Positions 16,126 to 24,919 of a stretch of DNA of 64,000 bases are shown piece after piece; position 1 is the stretch's first letter, and the number at the start of each line of letters is the position of its first letter. Source of the stretch: Noviherbaspirillum aridicola (GTDB lineage: Bacteria; Pseudomonadota; Gammaproteobacteria; Burkholderiales; Burkholderiaceae_D). The notes under the pieces were generated by a model. It ran no database searches, was not told the origin of the DNA, and was given only the letters and a program-made list of their open reading frames with translations. The position numbers and the translations under genes are program-made. The DNA lies in the NCBI RefSeq assembly GCF_019656455.1, contig NZ_BPMK01000014.1:1-64000 (forward strand), in the 5' to 3' direction.

Positions 16126-17544
16126 TCATTGCCAGCCGCCGCCGAGGGCGCGTACCAGCGCCACCGTGTTGGCTGCCCTTGCGCCGCGCAGCTGCACCGC
16201 GGCGCGCTCGATACTGGCCAGGTTGCGCTGCGCGTCGAGCACATCCAGGTAGCCGGAACGGCCGGCCCGGTAGAGCTTGTCCGCCAGCTCCGCCGAGCGC
16301 CGCGCCGAGGCGAGCGCGGCGTCGATCGCCTCGGCCTGCTGCGACAGCGTGCGCAGGCCGGCCAGGTTGTCCTCGACCTCGGCGAACGCCGCCAGCACAC
16401 TCTGGCGATAGGCGGCGGTCGCCTCTTCCAGCGCCGCTTCCGAGCGGGCGATGTTGGCGCGGTTGCGACCGCCGTCGATCACCGGCAGCGACAGCAGCGC
16501 GCCGATCACCCAGCTGCGGCTGCTCCAGCGGAAAACGTCCGCCAGCTCGCCCGACTCGCCGCCGCCGGCGGCCGTCAGCTGCAGCGCCGGAAAGATCGCA
16601 GAACGCGCCAGCCCGATGCGCGCGTTGGCGGCCATCATCGCCTGCTGCGCGGCGCTGATGTCGGGCCGCCGCTCGAGCAGCGCCGAGGGCAGGCCGGCCG
16701 GCACCTGGGGCAGGGCCGCCGACGCCGGCAGCGGATCGACAGCCGCCGAGAATCCGGATGCCGGGCGCCCCAGCAGCAGCGCCAGCGCATGCTCGAGCTG
16801 CGCGCGCTGACGCTCCAGCGCGATCGCATCGGAGCGCGTGGTCTCCAGTTCGGTCCGGGCACGCACCAGGTCGAGTTCGCCGAGGTCGCCCAGCTCGTAG
16901 CGGCGCTGGTTGATACGGACGTTTTCCTCGCGCAGCCTGACCGTCTCCCTCAGCAGCGCCAGCTCGGCATCCGCCGCGCGCAGCCTGAAGTAGGTCTGCG
17001 CCACGTCGGCCTGCAGCGCCAGCAGCACCGAGCGCATCGCCGCTTCGCTCGCCTGGGCGTCGGCCTGCGCCGCGCTGACATTGCTGCTGACCCGGCCGAA
17101 AAGGTCGACTTCATAACTCGCCGACAGCCGCGCCTGGTAGACGGTCGCCGGCGATACCGGCGTGCCCTCCGGCAGGCCGAGCGAGGCCGGGGATGAACGG
17201 CCGCGCCGCGCGCCCGCGTCGACTCCGACCTGCGGCACCCGGTCCGCCTCGGCGATGCCGGCGATCGCGCGCGCCTGCTTCATGCGCGCCACCGCCTGCG
17301 CCAGCCCGGGATTGGCCCGGGTGGCCTCATCGATCAGGCTGTCGAGCCGGCTGTCGCCGAAAGCCTTCCACCACAGCCCGCGCTCCTGCGCCTCGGCCGG
17401 CTGCGCGGTCTTCCAGCGGCCCTGCTCTTCCTTGAACGCGGCCGGCATGTCGATTTCCGGCATGCGCAGCTCGGGCGCGGCGCAGCCTGCCAGGACCAGT
17501 GCCGCCAGCAGCGGCGTGGCGAGTTTCCATTTCATGTTCTTCAT
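16126..17544 (-). CDS. RND efflux outer-membrane lipoprotein (NodT/OprM family; OpcM/OprC type)
   Basis: The outer-membrane channel of the tripartite pump, 472 residues. A signal peptide with lipobox LVLAGC (C at about 21) gives a lipid anchor. Two OEP repeats follow, with the family signature YEVDLFGRVSSNVSAAQAD near 180 and LSLPVIDGGRNRANI near 355. The start at 17544 is 19 bp after the pump stop, so it is the last gene of the operon llpE-like, adaptor, pump, channel. The order matches ceoAB-opcM and bpeEF-oprC of Burkholderia, which export chloramphenicol, trimethoprim and fluoroquinolones; a like role here is inferred. Confidence 0.9.
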   Translation of the reverse strand: MKNMKWKLATPLLAALVLAGCAAPELRMPEIDMPAAFKEEQGRWKTAQPAEAQERGLWWKAFGDSRLDSLIDEATRANPGLAQAVARMKQARAIAGIAEADRVPQVGVDAGARRGRSSPASLGLPEGTPVSPATVYQARLSASYEVDLFGRVSSNVSAAQADAQASEAAMRSVLLALQADVAQTYFRLRAADAELALLRETVRLREENVRINQRRYELGDLGELDLVRARTELETTRSDAIALERQRAQLEHALALLLGRPASGFSAAVDPLPASAALPQVPAGLPSALLERRPDISAAQQAMMAANARIGLARSAIFPALQLTAAGGGESGELADVFRWSSRSWVIGALLSLPVIDGGRNRANIARSEAALEEATAAYRQSVLAAFAEVEDNLAGLRTLSQQAEAIDAALASARRSAELADKLYRAGRSGYLDVLDAQRNLASIERAAVQLRGARAANTVALVRALGGGWQ

Positions 17545-17563
17545 GTCGTTTTCCCTGCCCTTG

Positions 17564-20500
17564 TTACGCAATGCGTGCCGGATCGGATTCAGGCGCGGAC
17601 GGCGCCGGCGCTTTCCTGCGGTAGCGGAGGTCGAAACCGCGCAGCAGCACATAGAACACCGGCGTCAGGAACAGCCCGAACAGCGTCACGCCCAGCATGC
17701 CGGCGAACACCGCGATGCCCATCGCCTGCCGCATCTCGGCGCCCGCGCCGGAGGAGAACACCAGCGGCACCACGCCCATGATGAAAGCGATCGAGGTCAT
17801 CAGGATCGGGCGCAGACGCAGCCGGCAGGCTTCCAGCGCCGCCTGCACCACGCCGCGGCCGTGCTGCTCCAGCTCGCGGGCGAATTCCACGATCAGGATC
17901 GCGTTCTTCGACGCCAGGCCGACCAGCACGAACAGCGCGATCTGGGTGAAGATGTTGTTGTCGCCGCCGGTCAGCTTGACGCCGAGCAGCGCGCACAGGA
18001 TCGACATCGGCACGATCAGGATCACCGCCAGCGGCAAGGTCCAGCTTTCGTACTGCGCGGCCAGCACCAGGAAAACCAGCAGCACGCACAGCGGGAACAC
18101 GATGATCATGGTGTTGCCCGCCAGGATCTCCTGGTAGGTCAGCTCGGTCCACTCGTAGCTGATCCCCTTGGGCAGCACTTCCCTGGCGATGCGCTCCATC
18201 GCCGCCTGCGCCTGGCCGCTGGAGACGCCGGGGGCGGCCGCGCCGTTGATGTCGGCGGAGACGTAGGCGTTGTAGCGCTGCACCCGGTCGGGGCCGTAGC
18301 TGTCGGAGACGCGCATCAGCGACGACAGCGGGATCATCTCGCCGCGGTCGTTGCGCACCTTCAGCTGCGCGATCTGCTCGGCCTGGGAACGGAACGGCGC
18401 ATCCGCCTGCACCTTCACCTGGTAGGTGCGGCCGAACTGGTTGAAGTCGTTCACATACAGCGAGCCGAGATTGATCTGCAGCGTCTGGTGTATGGTCGCC
18501 AGCGGCACACCGAGCTGCTTGGCCTTGGTGCGGTCGATGTCGGCGAACAGCTGCGGCACGTTGATCTGGTAGCTGGAGAACACGCCCGTCAGCTCCGGCG
18601 TCTGCCAGGCCTTCGCCTGCAGTGCCTGCACCGCCTTGTACAGCTCGTCGAAGCCGAGATTGGCGCGGTCTTCCACCATCAGCTTGAAGCCGCCGATGGT
18701 GCCGAGGCCGTTCACCGGCGGCGGCGGAAACACCATGATGAAGGCATCCTCGATCGCGCCCAGCCTGGCGTTGATCTGCTGCGCGATCGCCGGGCCGGAA
18801 AGATCGGACGAGGTGCGCTTGTCGAAGCTGTCGAGGCCGACGAACACGATGCCTGCGTTCGGTGCATTGGTGAAGCCGTTGATCGACAGGCCGGGGAAGG
18901 CGATCGCATCCTTCACGCCCGGCACCGTTTTGGCGATGTCCGACATGCGGCGTATCACGGCGTCGGTGCGGTCGAGCGAGGCCGCGTCCGGCAATTGCGC
19001 GAAGCCCACCAGGTACTGCTTGTCCTGCCCCGGCACGAAACCGCCCGGAACCGCCTTGAACACCAGCAGCGCAGCCACCGACAGCAGCGCATACACCGCC
19101 AGCGACGCCGCCTTGCGGTTGAGCACCGCCTTCACGCCGCCCTCATAGCGCTGCGAGGCGCGACCGAAGAAGCGGTTGAACCAGTTGAAGAAGCGGCCGA
19201 ACACGCGCTCCATGCCGCGGGTGAGGAAGTCCTTCGGCGCGTCATGCGGCTTGAGCAGCGCCGCGGCGAGCGCCGGCGACAGGGTCAGCGAGTTGAAGGC
19301 CGAGATCACGGTGGAGATCGCGATCGTCAGCGCGAACTGGCGGTAGAACTGGCCCGACAGTCCGGAGACGAAGGCGATCGGCACGAACACCGCGCACAGC
19401 ACCAGCGCGATCGCGATGATGGGGCCGCTCACTTCCTTCATCGCCTGTACCGTGGCGTCGCGCGGCGACAGGCCGTTGTAGATGTTGCGCTCGACGTTTT
19501 CCACCACCACGATCGCGTCGTCGACCACGATGCCGATCGCCAGCACCAGGCCGAACAGCGACAGCGTATTGATCGAGAAGCCGAAGGCCATCAGCACCGC
19601 GAAGGTACCGACGATGGATACCGGCACCGCCACCAGCGGAATGATGGATGCGCGCCAGGTCTGCAGGAACACGATCACCACCAGCACCACCAGCGCGATC
19701 GCTTCCAGCAGCGTCTTGACCACTGCCTTGATCGATTCCCGCACGAACTGCGTCGGGTCGTACACCACGTTGTAGGCGACGCCTTCCGGGAAGTCGCGGC
19801 TGAGTTCTTCCATCTTCGCCCGCACATCGGACGACAGCTGCAGCGCGTTCGCCTGCGGCGCCTCGAAGATCGCGATCGCCGCCGCCGACTGGTTGTTGAG
19901 CAGCGAGCGCAGCGCATAGTCGCTCGAGCCCAGCTCCAGGCGCGCGACGTCGCGCAGGCGGGTGACCGAACCGTCGCTGCCGGTGCGCACGATGATGTCG
20001 CCGAACTCTTCCTCGGACTTCAGCCGGCCCTGGGTATTCACGGTCAGCTGGAATTCCGCGTGCTTCGACGGCGACTGTCCGATCACGCCGGCGGCCACCT
20101 GCACATTCTGTTCGCGGATCGCGGCCACCACGTCGGAGGCGGTCAGGTTGCGCGCCGCCACTTTCTGCGGATCGAGCCAGACCCGCATCGCATAGTCGCC
20201 GGCGCCGAACAGCAGCACTTCGCCCATGCCGGGAATGCGCTGCAGCTGGTCCTTGATGTTGAGCACCGCGTAGTTGCGCAGGTAGACGTCGTCATAGCGG
20301 CCGTTCGGCGAAGAAAGGTGCACCACCATGGTCAGGTTGGGCGAGCTCTTGGCGGTGGTGACGCCGATCTGGCGCACCTCTTCCGGCAGGCGAGGCAGCG
20401 CCCGCTGCACCCGGTTCTGCACCGCGGTCTCGGCCTGTTCGACGTCGGTGCCGATCTTGAAGGTCACGGTCAGCGCCAGCGCGCCGTCGGACGTCGCCTG

Positions 20501-20746
20501 CGACGACATGTAGAGCATGCCTTCGACGCCGTTGATCTGCTCCTCGAGCGGCGCGGCCACGGTTTCGGAAATGACCTTGGGATTGGCGCCCGGGTATTGC
20601 GCGCGCACCACCACCGACGGCGGCACCACGTCCGGATATTCGGACACGGGCAGCCTGAACAGCGCCAACACGCCGGCCACGAAAATCAGGATCGACAGCA
20701 CGGCCGCGAAGATCGGGCGGTCGATGAAAAAGCGGGAGAAATTCAT
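17564..20746 (-). CDS. RND efflux pump, HAE1 family (MexF/CeoB/BpeF type)
   Basis: The inner-membrane proton/drug antiporter, 1060 residues, the normal length of an AcrB-like pump with 12 helices and two large periplasmic loops. The N-terminus MNFSRFFIDRPIFAAVLSI and the segment YPDVVPPSVVVRAQYPGANP match the MexF branch. The proton-relay aspartates are in GIVVDDAIVVVENVERN (about 407-408) and the relay lysine in GLASKNAILIVEFA. It lies between adaptor and channel genes; all three run the same way. The substrates cannot be read directly. Confidence 0.94.
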   Translation of the reverse strand: MNFSRFFIDRPIFAAVLSILIFVAGVLALFRLPVSEYPDVVPPSVVVRAQYPGANPKVISETVAAPLEEQINGVEGMLYMSSQATSDGALALTVTFKIGTDVEQAETAVQNRVQRALPRLPEEVRQIGVTTAKSSPNLTMVVHLSSPNGRYDDVYLRNYAVLNIKDQLQRIPGMGEVLLFGAGDYAMRVWLDPQKVAARNLTASDVVAAIREQNVQVAAGVIGQSPSKHAEFQLTVNTQGRLKSEEEFGDIIVRTGSDGSVTRLRDVARLELGSSDYALRSLLNNQSAAAIAIFEAPQANALQLSSDVRAKMEELSRDFPEGVAYNVVYDPTQFVRESIKAVVKTLLEAIALVVLVVIVFLQTWRASIIPLVAVPVSIVGTFAVLMAFGFSINTLSLFGLVLAIGIVVDDAIVVVENVERNIYNGLSPRDATVQAMKEVSGPIIAIALVLCAVFVPIAFVSGLSGQFYRQFALTIAISTVISAFNSLTLSPALAAALLKPHDAPKDFLTRGMERVFGRFFNWFNRFFGRASQRYEGGVKAVLNRKAASLAVYALLSVAALLVFKAVPGGFVPGQDKQYLVGFAQLPDAASLDRTDAVIRRMSDIAKTVPGVKDAIAFPGLSINGFTNAPNAGIVFVGLDSFDKRTSSDLSGPAIAQQINARLGAIEDAFIMVFPPPPVNGLGTIGGFKLMVEDRANLGFDELYKAVQALQAKAWQTPELTGVFSSYQINVPQLFADIDRTKAKQLGVPLATIHQTLQINLGSLYVNDFNQFGRTYQVKVQADAPFRSQAEQIAQLKVRNDRGEMIPLSSLMRVSDSYGPDRVQRYNAYVSADINGAAAPGVSSGQAQAAMERIAREVLPKGISYEWTELTYQEILAGNTMIIVFPLCVLLVFLVLAAQYESWTLPLAVILIVPMSILCALLGVKLTGGDNNIFTQIALFVLVGLASKNAILIVEFARELEQHGRGVVQAALEACRLRLRPILMTSIAFIMGVVPLVFSSGAGAEMRQAMGIAVFAGMLGVTLFGLFLTPVFYVLLRGFDLRYRRKAPAPSAPESDPARIA

Positions 20747-20832
20747 TTTGTGCTCTCTTGTTGCATGGTTTGGGCAACAACTCGCCCTGTCCCCCTCGTG
20801 GAGGGACCTGGCTGACTATGTCGGGGGTCGGG

Positions 20833-22017
20833 TCAGGACTTGGTGGCCGCGCCCTTGGCTTCGGCTTTCGCCGGCTGTCGTTCGCCGTCCATCGGCACCA
20901 GCTGCGCGGTCACCGGCTCGCCCGGCTTGACGCGCTGCAGTCCGTTGACGACGATCTTCTCGCCCGGCCGCAGGCCGTCGCGCACCACGCGCAGGCCGTC
21001 GATCACCGGGCCGAGCCGCACCGGCCGGTATTCCGCGCGGCCCTCGCCGTTGACCACGTAGACGAACTTGCGGTCCTGGTCGGTGCCGACCGCGCGCTCG
21101 GCGATCAGCGCGGCCGGCGTCCGGCCATCCTTGCCGCCGGCGGATTCGAGCTGCACCCGCGCGAACAGCCCGGGCGCGAGTGCGCCGTCCTGGTTCCTGA
21201 ACACCGCCCGCATGCGCACGCTGCCGCTGGCGGGATCGACCCGGTTGTCGACGAACTCGAGTTCGCCCTGGTGCGGGAAGCCGGTTTCGTTGGCCAGGCC
21301 GATGCGCACCGTCACCGGTTTGCCCGACCGCGCATGCGCGCCGACCTGCAGGAAGCTCTGCTCGTCGCCCTCGAAGCTGGCGTAGATCGGGCTGCTGCTG
21401 ACCACCGAAGTGAGCACGACGTTGCCGTCGACGAGATTGCCGGTGGTGACCTCGGCCTTGCTCACGCGTCCGCTGATCGGCGCATGCACGCGGGTGAAGC
21501 CGAGATCGAGCCTGGCCGCCTCATACGCTGCCTGGGCGGCGCGGGCGCTGGCCTCGAGCTCTTTGACGCTGGAGGCCTTTTCGTCGGCCTCCCGCTGCGC
21601 GATCGCTTTTTCGGCGACCAGCTTTTCCGCCCGCGTCAGCTCGGTGCGCGCGAGGTCGGCCCTGGCGCGTGCCGCCAGCGCCGCCGCTTCGAGGCGCCGC
21701 GCCTCGGCCTCGTAAGGACGCGGATCGATCACGAACAGCAGGTCGCCCTTCTTCACTTCCGCGCCCGGTTTGAAATGGATGGAGGCGATGAAGCCCGACA
21801 CGCGCGGGCGGATCTCGACGCGCTCCACGGCTTCCAGGCGGCCGGAGAATTCGCGGGTTTCCACCACCTCGCGTCCGATCACTTCGGCCGTCGAGACCGG
21901 CGGCCCGCCGGCGGCGGCCTTCATTTCCTGCGCAGCCGGTTCGCTGCAACCCGTGAGCATTGCGCCGGAGGCGGCAAGCGTCAGCGCCGCGGCGGCCATC
22001 ATGGATATCTTCTTCAT
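20833..22017 (-). CDS. RND efflux periplasmic adaptor (CeoA/BpeE type)
   Basis: The membrane-fusion protein joining pump and channel, about 394 residues. The signal peptide ends in the lipobox MLTGC, so it is lipid-anchored. Regions in order: a beta-barrel/lipoyl half (RVSGFIASIHFKPGAEVKKG), a coiled-coil hairpin rich in Ala/Glu/Lys (about 100-170), the second lipoyl half (FTRVHAPISGRVSKAEV), and a Lys/Ala-rich tail. I chose the ATG at 22017 over that at 22032, because GGAAG precedes it at a proper distance. The pump gene follows after 86 bp. Confidence 0.92.
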   Translation of the reverse strand: MKKISMMAAAALTLAASGAMLTGCSEPAAQEMKAAAGGPPVSTAEVIGREVVETREFSGRLEAVERVEIRPRVSGFIASIHFKPGAEVKKGDLLFVIDPRPYEAEARRLEAAALAARARADLARTELTRAEKLVAEKAIAQREADEKASSVKELEASARAAQAAYEAARLDLGFTRVHAPISGRVSKAEVTTGNLVDGNVVLTSVVSSSPIYASFEGDEQSFLQVGAHARSGKPVTVRIGLANETGFPHQGELEFVDNRVDPASGSVRMRAVFRNQDGALAPGLFARVQLESAGGKDGRTPAALIAERAVGTDQDRKFVYVVNGEGRAEYRPVRLGPVIDGLRVVRDGLRPGEKIVVNGLQRVKPGEPVTAQLVPMDGERQPAKAEAKGAATKS

Positions 22018-22080
22018 GTTCTTTGCTTCCATCTGAATCGGTTGATCGGTGTGATGCTGAGGCCTCCCCCTGTGTCAGGG

Positions 22081-22923
22081 TCAAGCCATGTTTTTCGATT
22101 CCTTGCCCAGGCCGGCGAGAAACGCCGTCATCTCCTGCAGCACGTCTTCCTTGCGTGCGCACTGACATCGGGCCTGCGGCCGGCCAATGCCCGCCGCCGG
22201 CAGCTGCCGCACCCGCGCCTGCACGCCGGCCGCCTGCAGCTTCGCCCCGTACTGCACGGCTTCGTCGCGCAGCGGATCGTCGTCGGTCGACAGGATCAGC
22301 GCCGGCGGCAGTCCCCTGAGCCGGCTGGACTGCAGCGGGCTCGCATAGGGATGGATGCGGTCCATCGCGCGCGGCAGGTAGCCGCGATAGCCGAGCGCGC
22401 AGGCATCCGCGGCCCGCTCGGCCGCCCGGTCTTCCACGCTGCGCATCGAGCAGCTGGTCAGACCCGGGTCGAGCATCGGCATCAGCAGCATCTGCCCGGC
22501 CAGCTGCGGCCCGCCGCGATCGCGCGCCATCAGCGCCGAAACCGCCGCCAGGTTGCCACCCGCCTCGATGCCCGCGCTCACCAGCAGTTCGCCCTGGCAT
22601 CCGAGCCGGCGCCGCTCGCGCCGGGCCCAGCGCAGCACCGCGTGGGCATCCTCGGCGGCGGCCGGGAAGGGACTGACGCGCGCCGTGGTATAGGCCGCGC
22701 CGAGCACCGCCCAGCCGGTGTGCGAGGCCAGCGCCTGCAGGAAGGGCAGCGCCTCTTCCAGCTCGCAATCGATGAAGCCGCCACCGGGAAAGAACACGAT
22801 CAGCCCGGTCGCGGCCGCGGGTACCCAGAGCCTGGCGGCCAGGGGCAGGCTCGCTCCCCTGGCGATCAGGTCCTTGCCGGCAATCCCGGCGGCTTCGGTC
22901 TTTGCGCTATCCATGGCATGCAT
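22081..22923 (-). CDS. alpha/beta-hydrolase homologue lacking catalytic residues (LlpE-like)
   Basis: About 280 residues related to the hormone-sensitive-lipase family. FFPGGGF (44-50) replaces the HGGGF oxyanion loop. The nucleophile motif GDSAGGNLAA reads GIEAGGNLAA, with Glu120 at the serine position. DDPLRDEA keeps the acid D216, but the histidine expected near residue 246 (usual xxHGF) is absent. It therefore looks like a pseudo-enzyme. It is the first gene of the efflux operon, the position of llpE ('lipase-like protein') in the Burkholderia ceo/bpe operons. It is not a pseudogene: the frame is open at full length. The ATG at 22923 is preferred, though 22914 is possible. Confidence 0.85.
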   Translation of the reverse strand: MHAMDSAKTEAAGIAGKDLIARGASLPLAARLWVPAAATGLIVFFPGGGFIDCELEEALPFLQALASHTGWAVLGAAYTTARVSPFPAAAEDAHAVLRWARRERRRLGCQGELLVSAGIEAGGNLAAVSALMARDRGGPQLAGQMLLMPMLDPGLTSCSMRSVEDRAAERAADACALGYRGYLPRAMDRIHPYASPLQSSRLRGLPPALILSTDDDPLRDEAVQYGAKLQAAGVQARVRQLPAAGIGRPQARCQCARKEDVLQEMTAFLAGLGKESKNMA

Positions 22924-22999
22924 CAAGCTGTGTGCGGCTGATGCGTCGCACTATATCTTTGTTCTAGAATGTGAATAAACAGCAAGAATGCGAATTTAC

Positions 23000-23017
23000 T
23001 GTTCAAACTTCTGAACA
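23000..23017. promoter_or_regulatory. dyad operator between LysR gene and efflux operon
   Basis: TGTTCA-AACTTC-TGAACA is a perfect 6-bp inverted repeat with a 6-bp spacer, 14 bp before the LysR gene and about 75 bp before the efflux operon. LysR proteins bind imperfect dyads of this kind in divergent promoters. The region (22927-23031) is AT-rich against its surroundings and carries both promoters. Confidence 0.6.
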
Positions 23018-23031
23018 ATCCGGAGGACAGG

Positions 23032-24084
23032 ATGGACAAGTTGCAGGCGATGGAAGTCTTCGTACAGGTGGTGGATGCCGGCAGTTTCACCCGCGCGGCG
23101 GACATCATGAAGCTGCCGAAGGCGACAGTGTCGACGCTGGTGGCCAACCTCGAAACGACGCTGTCGGTCAGGCTGCTCAACCGCACCACGCGGCGCATCA
23201 GCCTCACCGCCGACGGTGCCGCCTACTACGAGCGCTGCCTCGGCATCCTGTCGGATGTGCGCGAGGCGGAAGACGCGCTGTCGAAGACCCGCGTGAGTCC
23301 TTCGGGCCGTCTTCGGGTCGACGTGCCCACCGGACTGGGGCGCCACCTGCTGGTGCCGGCGCTGCCCGACTTCCTGCGCCGCTATCCCGACATCCATCTC
23401 GAACTCGGCTGCAGCGACCGTCCGGTCGACCTGCTCGAGGAAGGTGTCGACTGCGTGCTGCGCGGCGGCGAGCTGGCCGATTCCTCGCTGATCGCGCGGC
23501 GCGTGGCATCGGTGCATTTCGTCACCTGCGCCGCGCCCTCCTACATCGCGCTGCACGGACGGCCGACCCATCCCGACGATCTGCTCAACCACGAGTGCGT
23601 GAACTATTTTTCGTCGAAGTCGGGCAAGATCATGGAATGGGATTTCGCGCGCGGCGAAGAGCGGGTGAGAATCCGGGTCCCGGGCCGCATCGCGGTCAAC
23701 GACTCGGATGCCTACATGGCCGCGGTCCTGGCCGGCATGGGCGTGGCGCAGATGGCCGCATCCAATATCTGCCCCTTCCTGCAGTCGGGGCAGCTGGAAC
23801 TGGTGCTGGAAGACTGGTGCGTCGACCCGCTGCCGCTGCACATCATGTATCCGCAGAACCGCCACCTGTCCGCCAAGGTGAGGGTATTCGTCGAATGGGT
23901 GGCGGAGCTGCTGGCCGATCATCCGGCGATGCAGATCCGGGCCGGCAACTGCCCGCTGCAGATGGCGGCGCAGGAAAAGCAGGCGCTGCAGATGGCGCCC
24001 GCCAAAACAAAAGCGCCCGCATTGGCGGGCGCGGAGAAAAGCGCGCGGGTGAAAGCGGCGCGCCCCTCGGGACGCGCCGGCTGA
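23032..24084 (+). CDS. LysR family regulator of the divergent RND operon (CeoR/BpeT type)
   Basis: 350 residues, longer than the usual 300. The winged-helix DNA-binding domain is at 1-60 (MEVFVQVVDAGSFTRAADIM, KATVSTLVANLE). The periplasmic-binding-like inducer domain is at about 90-295. After about residue 300 comes a low-complexity Ala/Lys tail (AKTKAPALAGAEKSARVKAA). Its DNA is partly the terminator of the neighbouring minus-strand gene, so the tail may be recent. GGAGGACAGG gives a strong ribosome site before the ATG at 23032. Divergence from the efflux operon makes it the likely activator, responding in homologues to drugs or salicylate-like compounds. Confidence 0.9.
   Translation: MDKLQAMEVFVQVVDAGSFTRAADIMKLPKATVSTLVANLETTLSVRLLNRTTRRISLTADGAAYYERCLGILSDVREAEDALSKTRVSPSGRLRVDVPTGLGRHLLVPALPDFLRRYPDIHLELGCSDRPVDLLEEGVDCVLRGGELADSSLIARRVASVHFVTCAAPSYIALHGRPTHPDDLLNHECVNYFSSKSGKIMEWDFARGEERVRIRVPGRIAVNDSDAYMAAVLAGMGVAQMAASNICPFLQSGQLELVLEDWCVDPLPLHIMYPQNRHLSAKVRVFVEWVAELLADHPAMQIRAGNCPLQMAAQEKQALQMAPAKTKAPALAGAEKSARVKAARPSGRAG
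24004..24032 (-). terminator. intrinsic terminator of the Crp/Fnr gene, inside the LysR reading frame
   Basis: On the minus strand GCGCCCGC/GCGGGCGC forms a perfect 8-bp stem with a four-base loop, followed by TTTTGTTTT (24004-24012 on +). It lies 54-82 bp beyond the Crp/Fnr stop at 24086 and within the last codons of the LysR gene. Confidence 0.8.
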
Positions 24085-24085
24085 A

Positions 24086-24919
24086 TCAGGCGGCGGCAGC
24101 GCTTTCGCCGGCGGCGCGCTTCTTGTCGGCGGCCTTGGCGCGCACGCGGGACGGCGGCAGGCGGCGCAGGGTGCGCAGCGACTGCAGATCGTGGATGACG
24201 ATCGCGCGCTGGTCGACGGAGATCAGGCCGATCGCATTGAAGGCGGAGAAGGTGCGGGACACGGTCTCCAGCGTCAGGCCAAGGTAGTTGCCGATTTCCT
24301 GGCGGGTCATGCGCAGGTTGAACTGGGTGCCCGAGTAACCCATGTCGGAGAAACGCTCGGACAGGAACACCAGAAAGCGGGCGACGCGGGCCTCGGCGCT
24401 GAGCGAGCCGAGCGTGCTGATCATCGCCTGCTCGCGCACCAGCTCGCGGCTCATCACGGCGTAGATGGCGGCTTCCAGCTCGGCGTTGGTGCGGCCCAGG
24501 CCGGAGAAGATCTTGAACGGGACCAGGATCACGTCGCAGTTGGTCAGCGCCACGGTCTCGGTCGAATACTGCTTGCGGTGAATGCCGTCGATGCCGAACA
24601 TGTCGCCCTTCATCGGGAAGCCGAGGACCTGTTCATTGCCGAGCTCGTCGATCATCACGGTCTTCAGGAAGCCGGAGTTGACGATGTAGAGCATGTCGAA
24701 GGGCTGGCCGATGGTGTGAATGCGCTGGCCGGCCTTGAACTGCATGTGCTGGAACTGGTAGTCGTCGTTTTGCACGCGCGCCTGGATGCGCAGCAGATCG
24801 CACACTTCCTTCAGGTTGGACCACAGTTTTGCCTGACGCTGCCATGCTGCACCGGCCGGAGACGGAGTGGCCAGCGACATCGAACCGGAACGAATATCGG
24901 AGAGTTGCGAAGTCAGCAT
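24086..24919 (-). CDS. Crp/Fnr family transcriptional regulator (FNR-type DNA specificity)
   Basis: 277 residues: cyclic-nucleotide-binding fold at about 50-150, dimer helix at 145-180, winged helix at 195-240. The recognition helix LETVSR (E218, S221, R222) has the E--SR pattern that reads TTGAT-N4-ATCAA sites. The protein has only two cysteines in the sensing half (C40 and C128), not the four that hold the [4Fe-4S] cluster of FNR, so it does not sense oxygen in that way; a DNR- or FixK-like cue is possible. AAGGTG precedes the ATG at 24919; a GTG at 24928 is an alternative. The tail is Lys/Ala-rich. Confidence 0.88.
   Translation of the reverse strand: MLTSQLSDIRSGSMSLATPSPAGAAWQRQAKLWSNLKEVCDLLRIQARVQNDDYQFQHMQFKAGQRIHTIGQPFDMLYIVNSGFLKTVMIDELGNEQVLGFPMKGDMFGIDGIHRKQYSTETVALTNCDVILVPFKIFSGLGRTNAELEAAIYAVMSRELVREQAMISTLGSLSAEARVARFLVFLSERFSDMGYSGTQFNLRMTRQEIGNYLGLTLETVSRTFSAFNAIGLISVDQRAIVIHDLQSLRTLRRLPPSRVRAKAADKKRAAGESAAAA

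Noticed and set aside
17162-20815. 1217-codon + strand open frame opposite the RND pump
   Set aside because: His/Gln/Arg-rich shadow of the pump gene; no family resemblance.
22081-22923. Calling the LlpE-like gene a pseudogene
   Set aside because: The frame is intact over its full length with normal codon use; only the catalytic residues differ, so pseudo-enzyme fits better.
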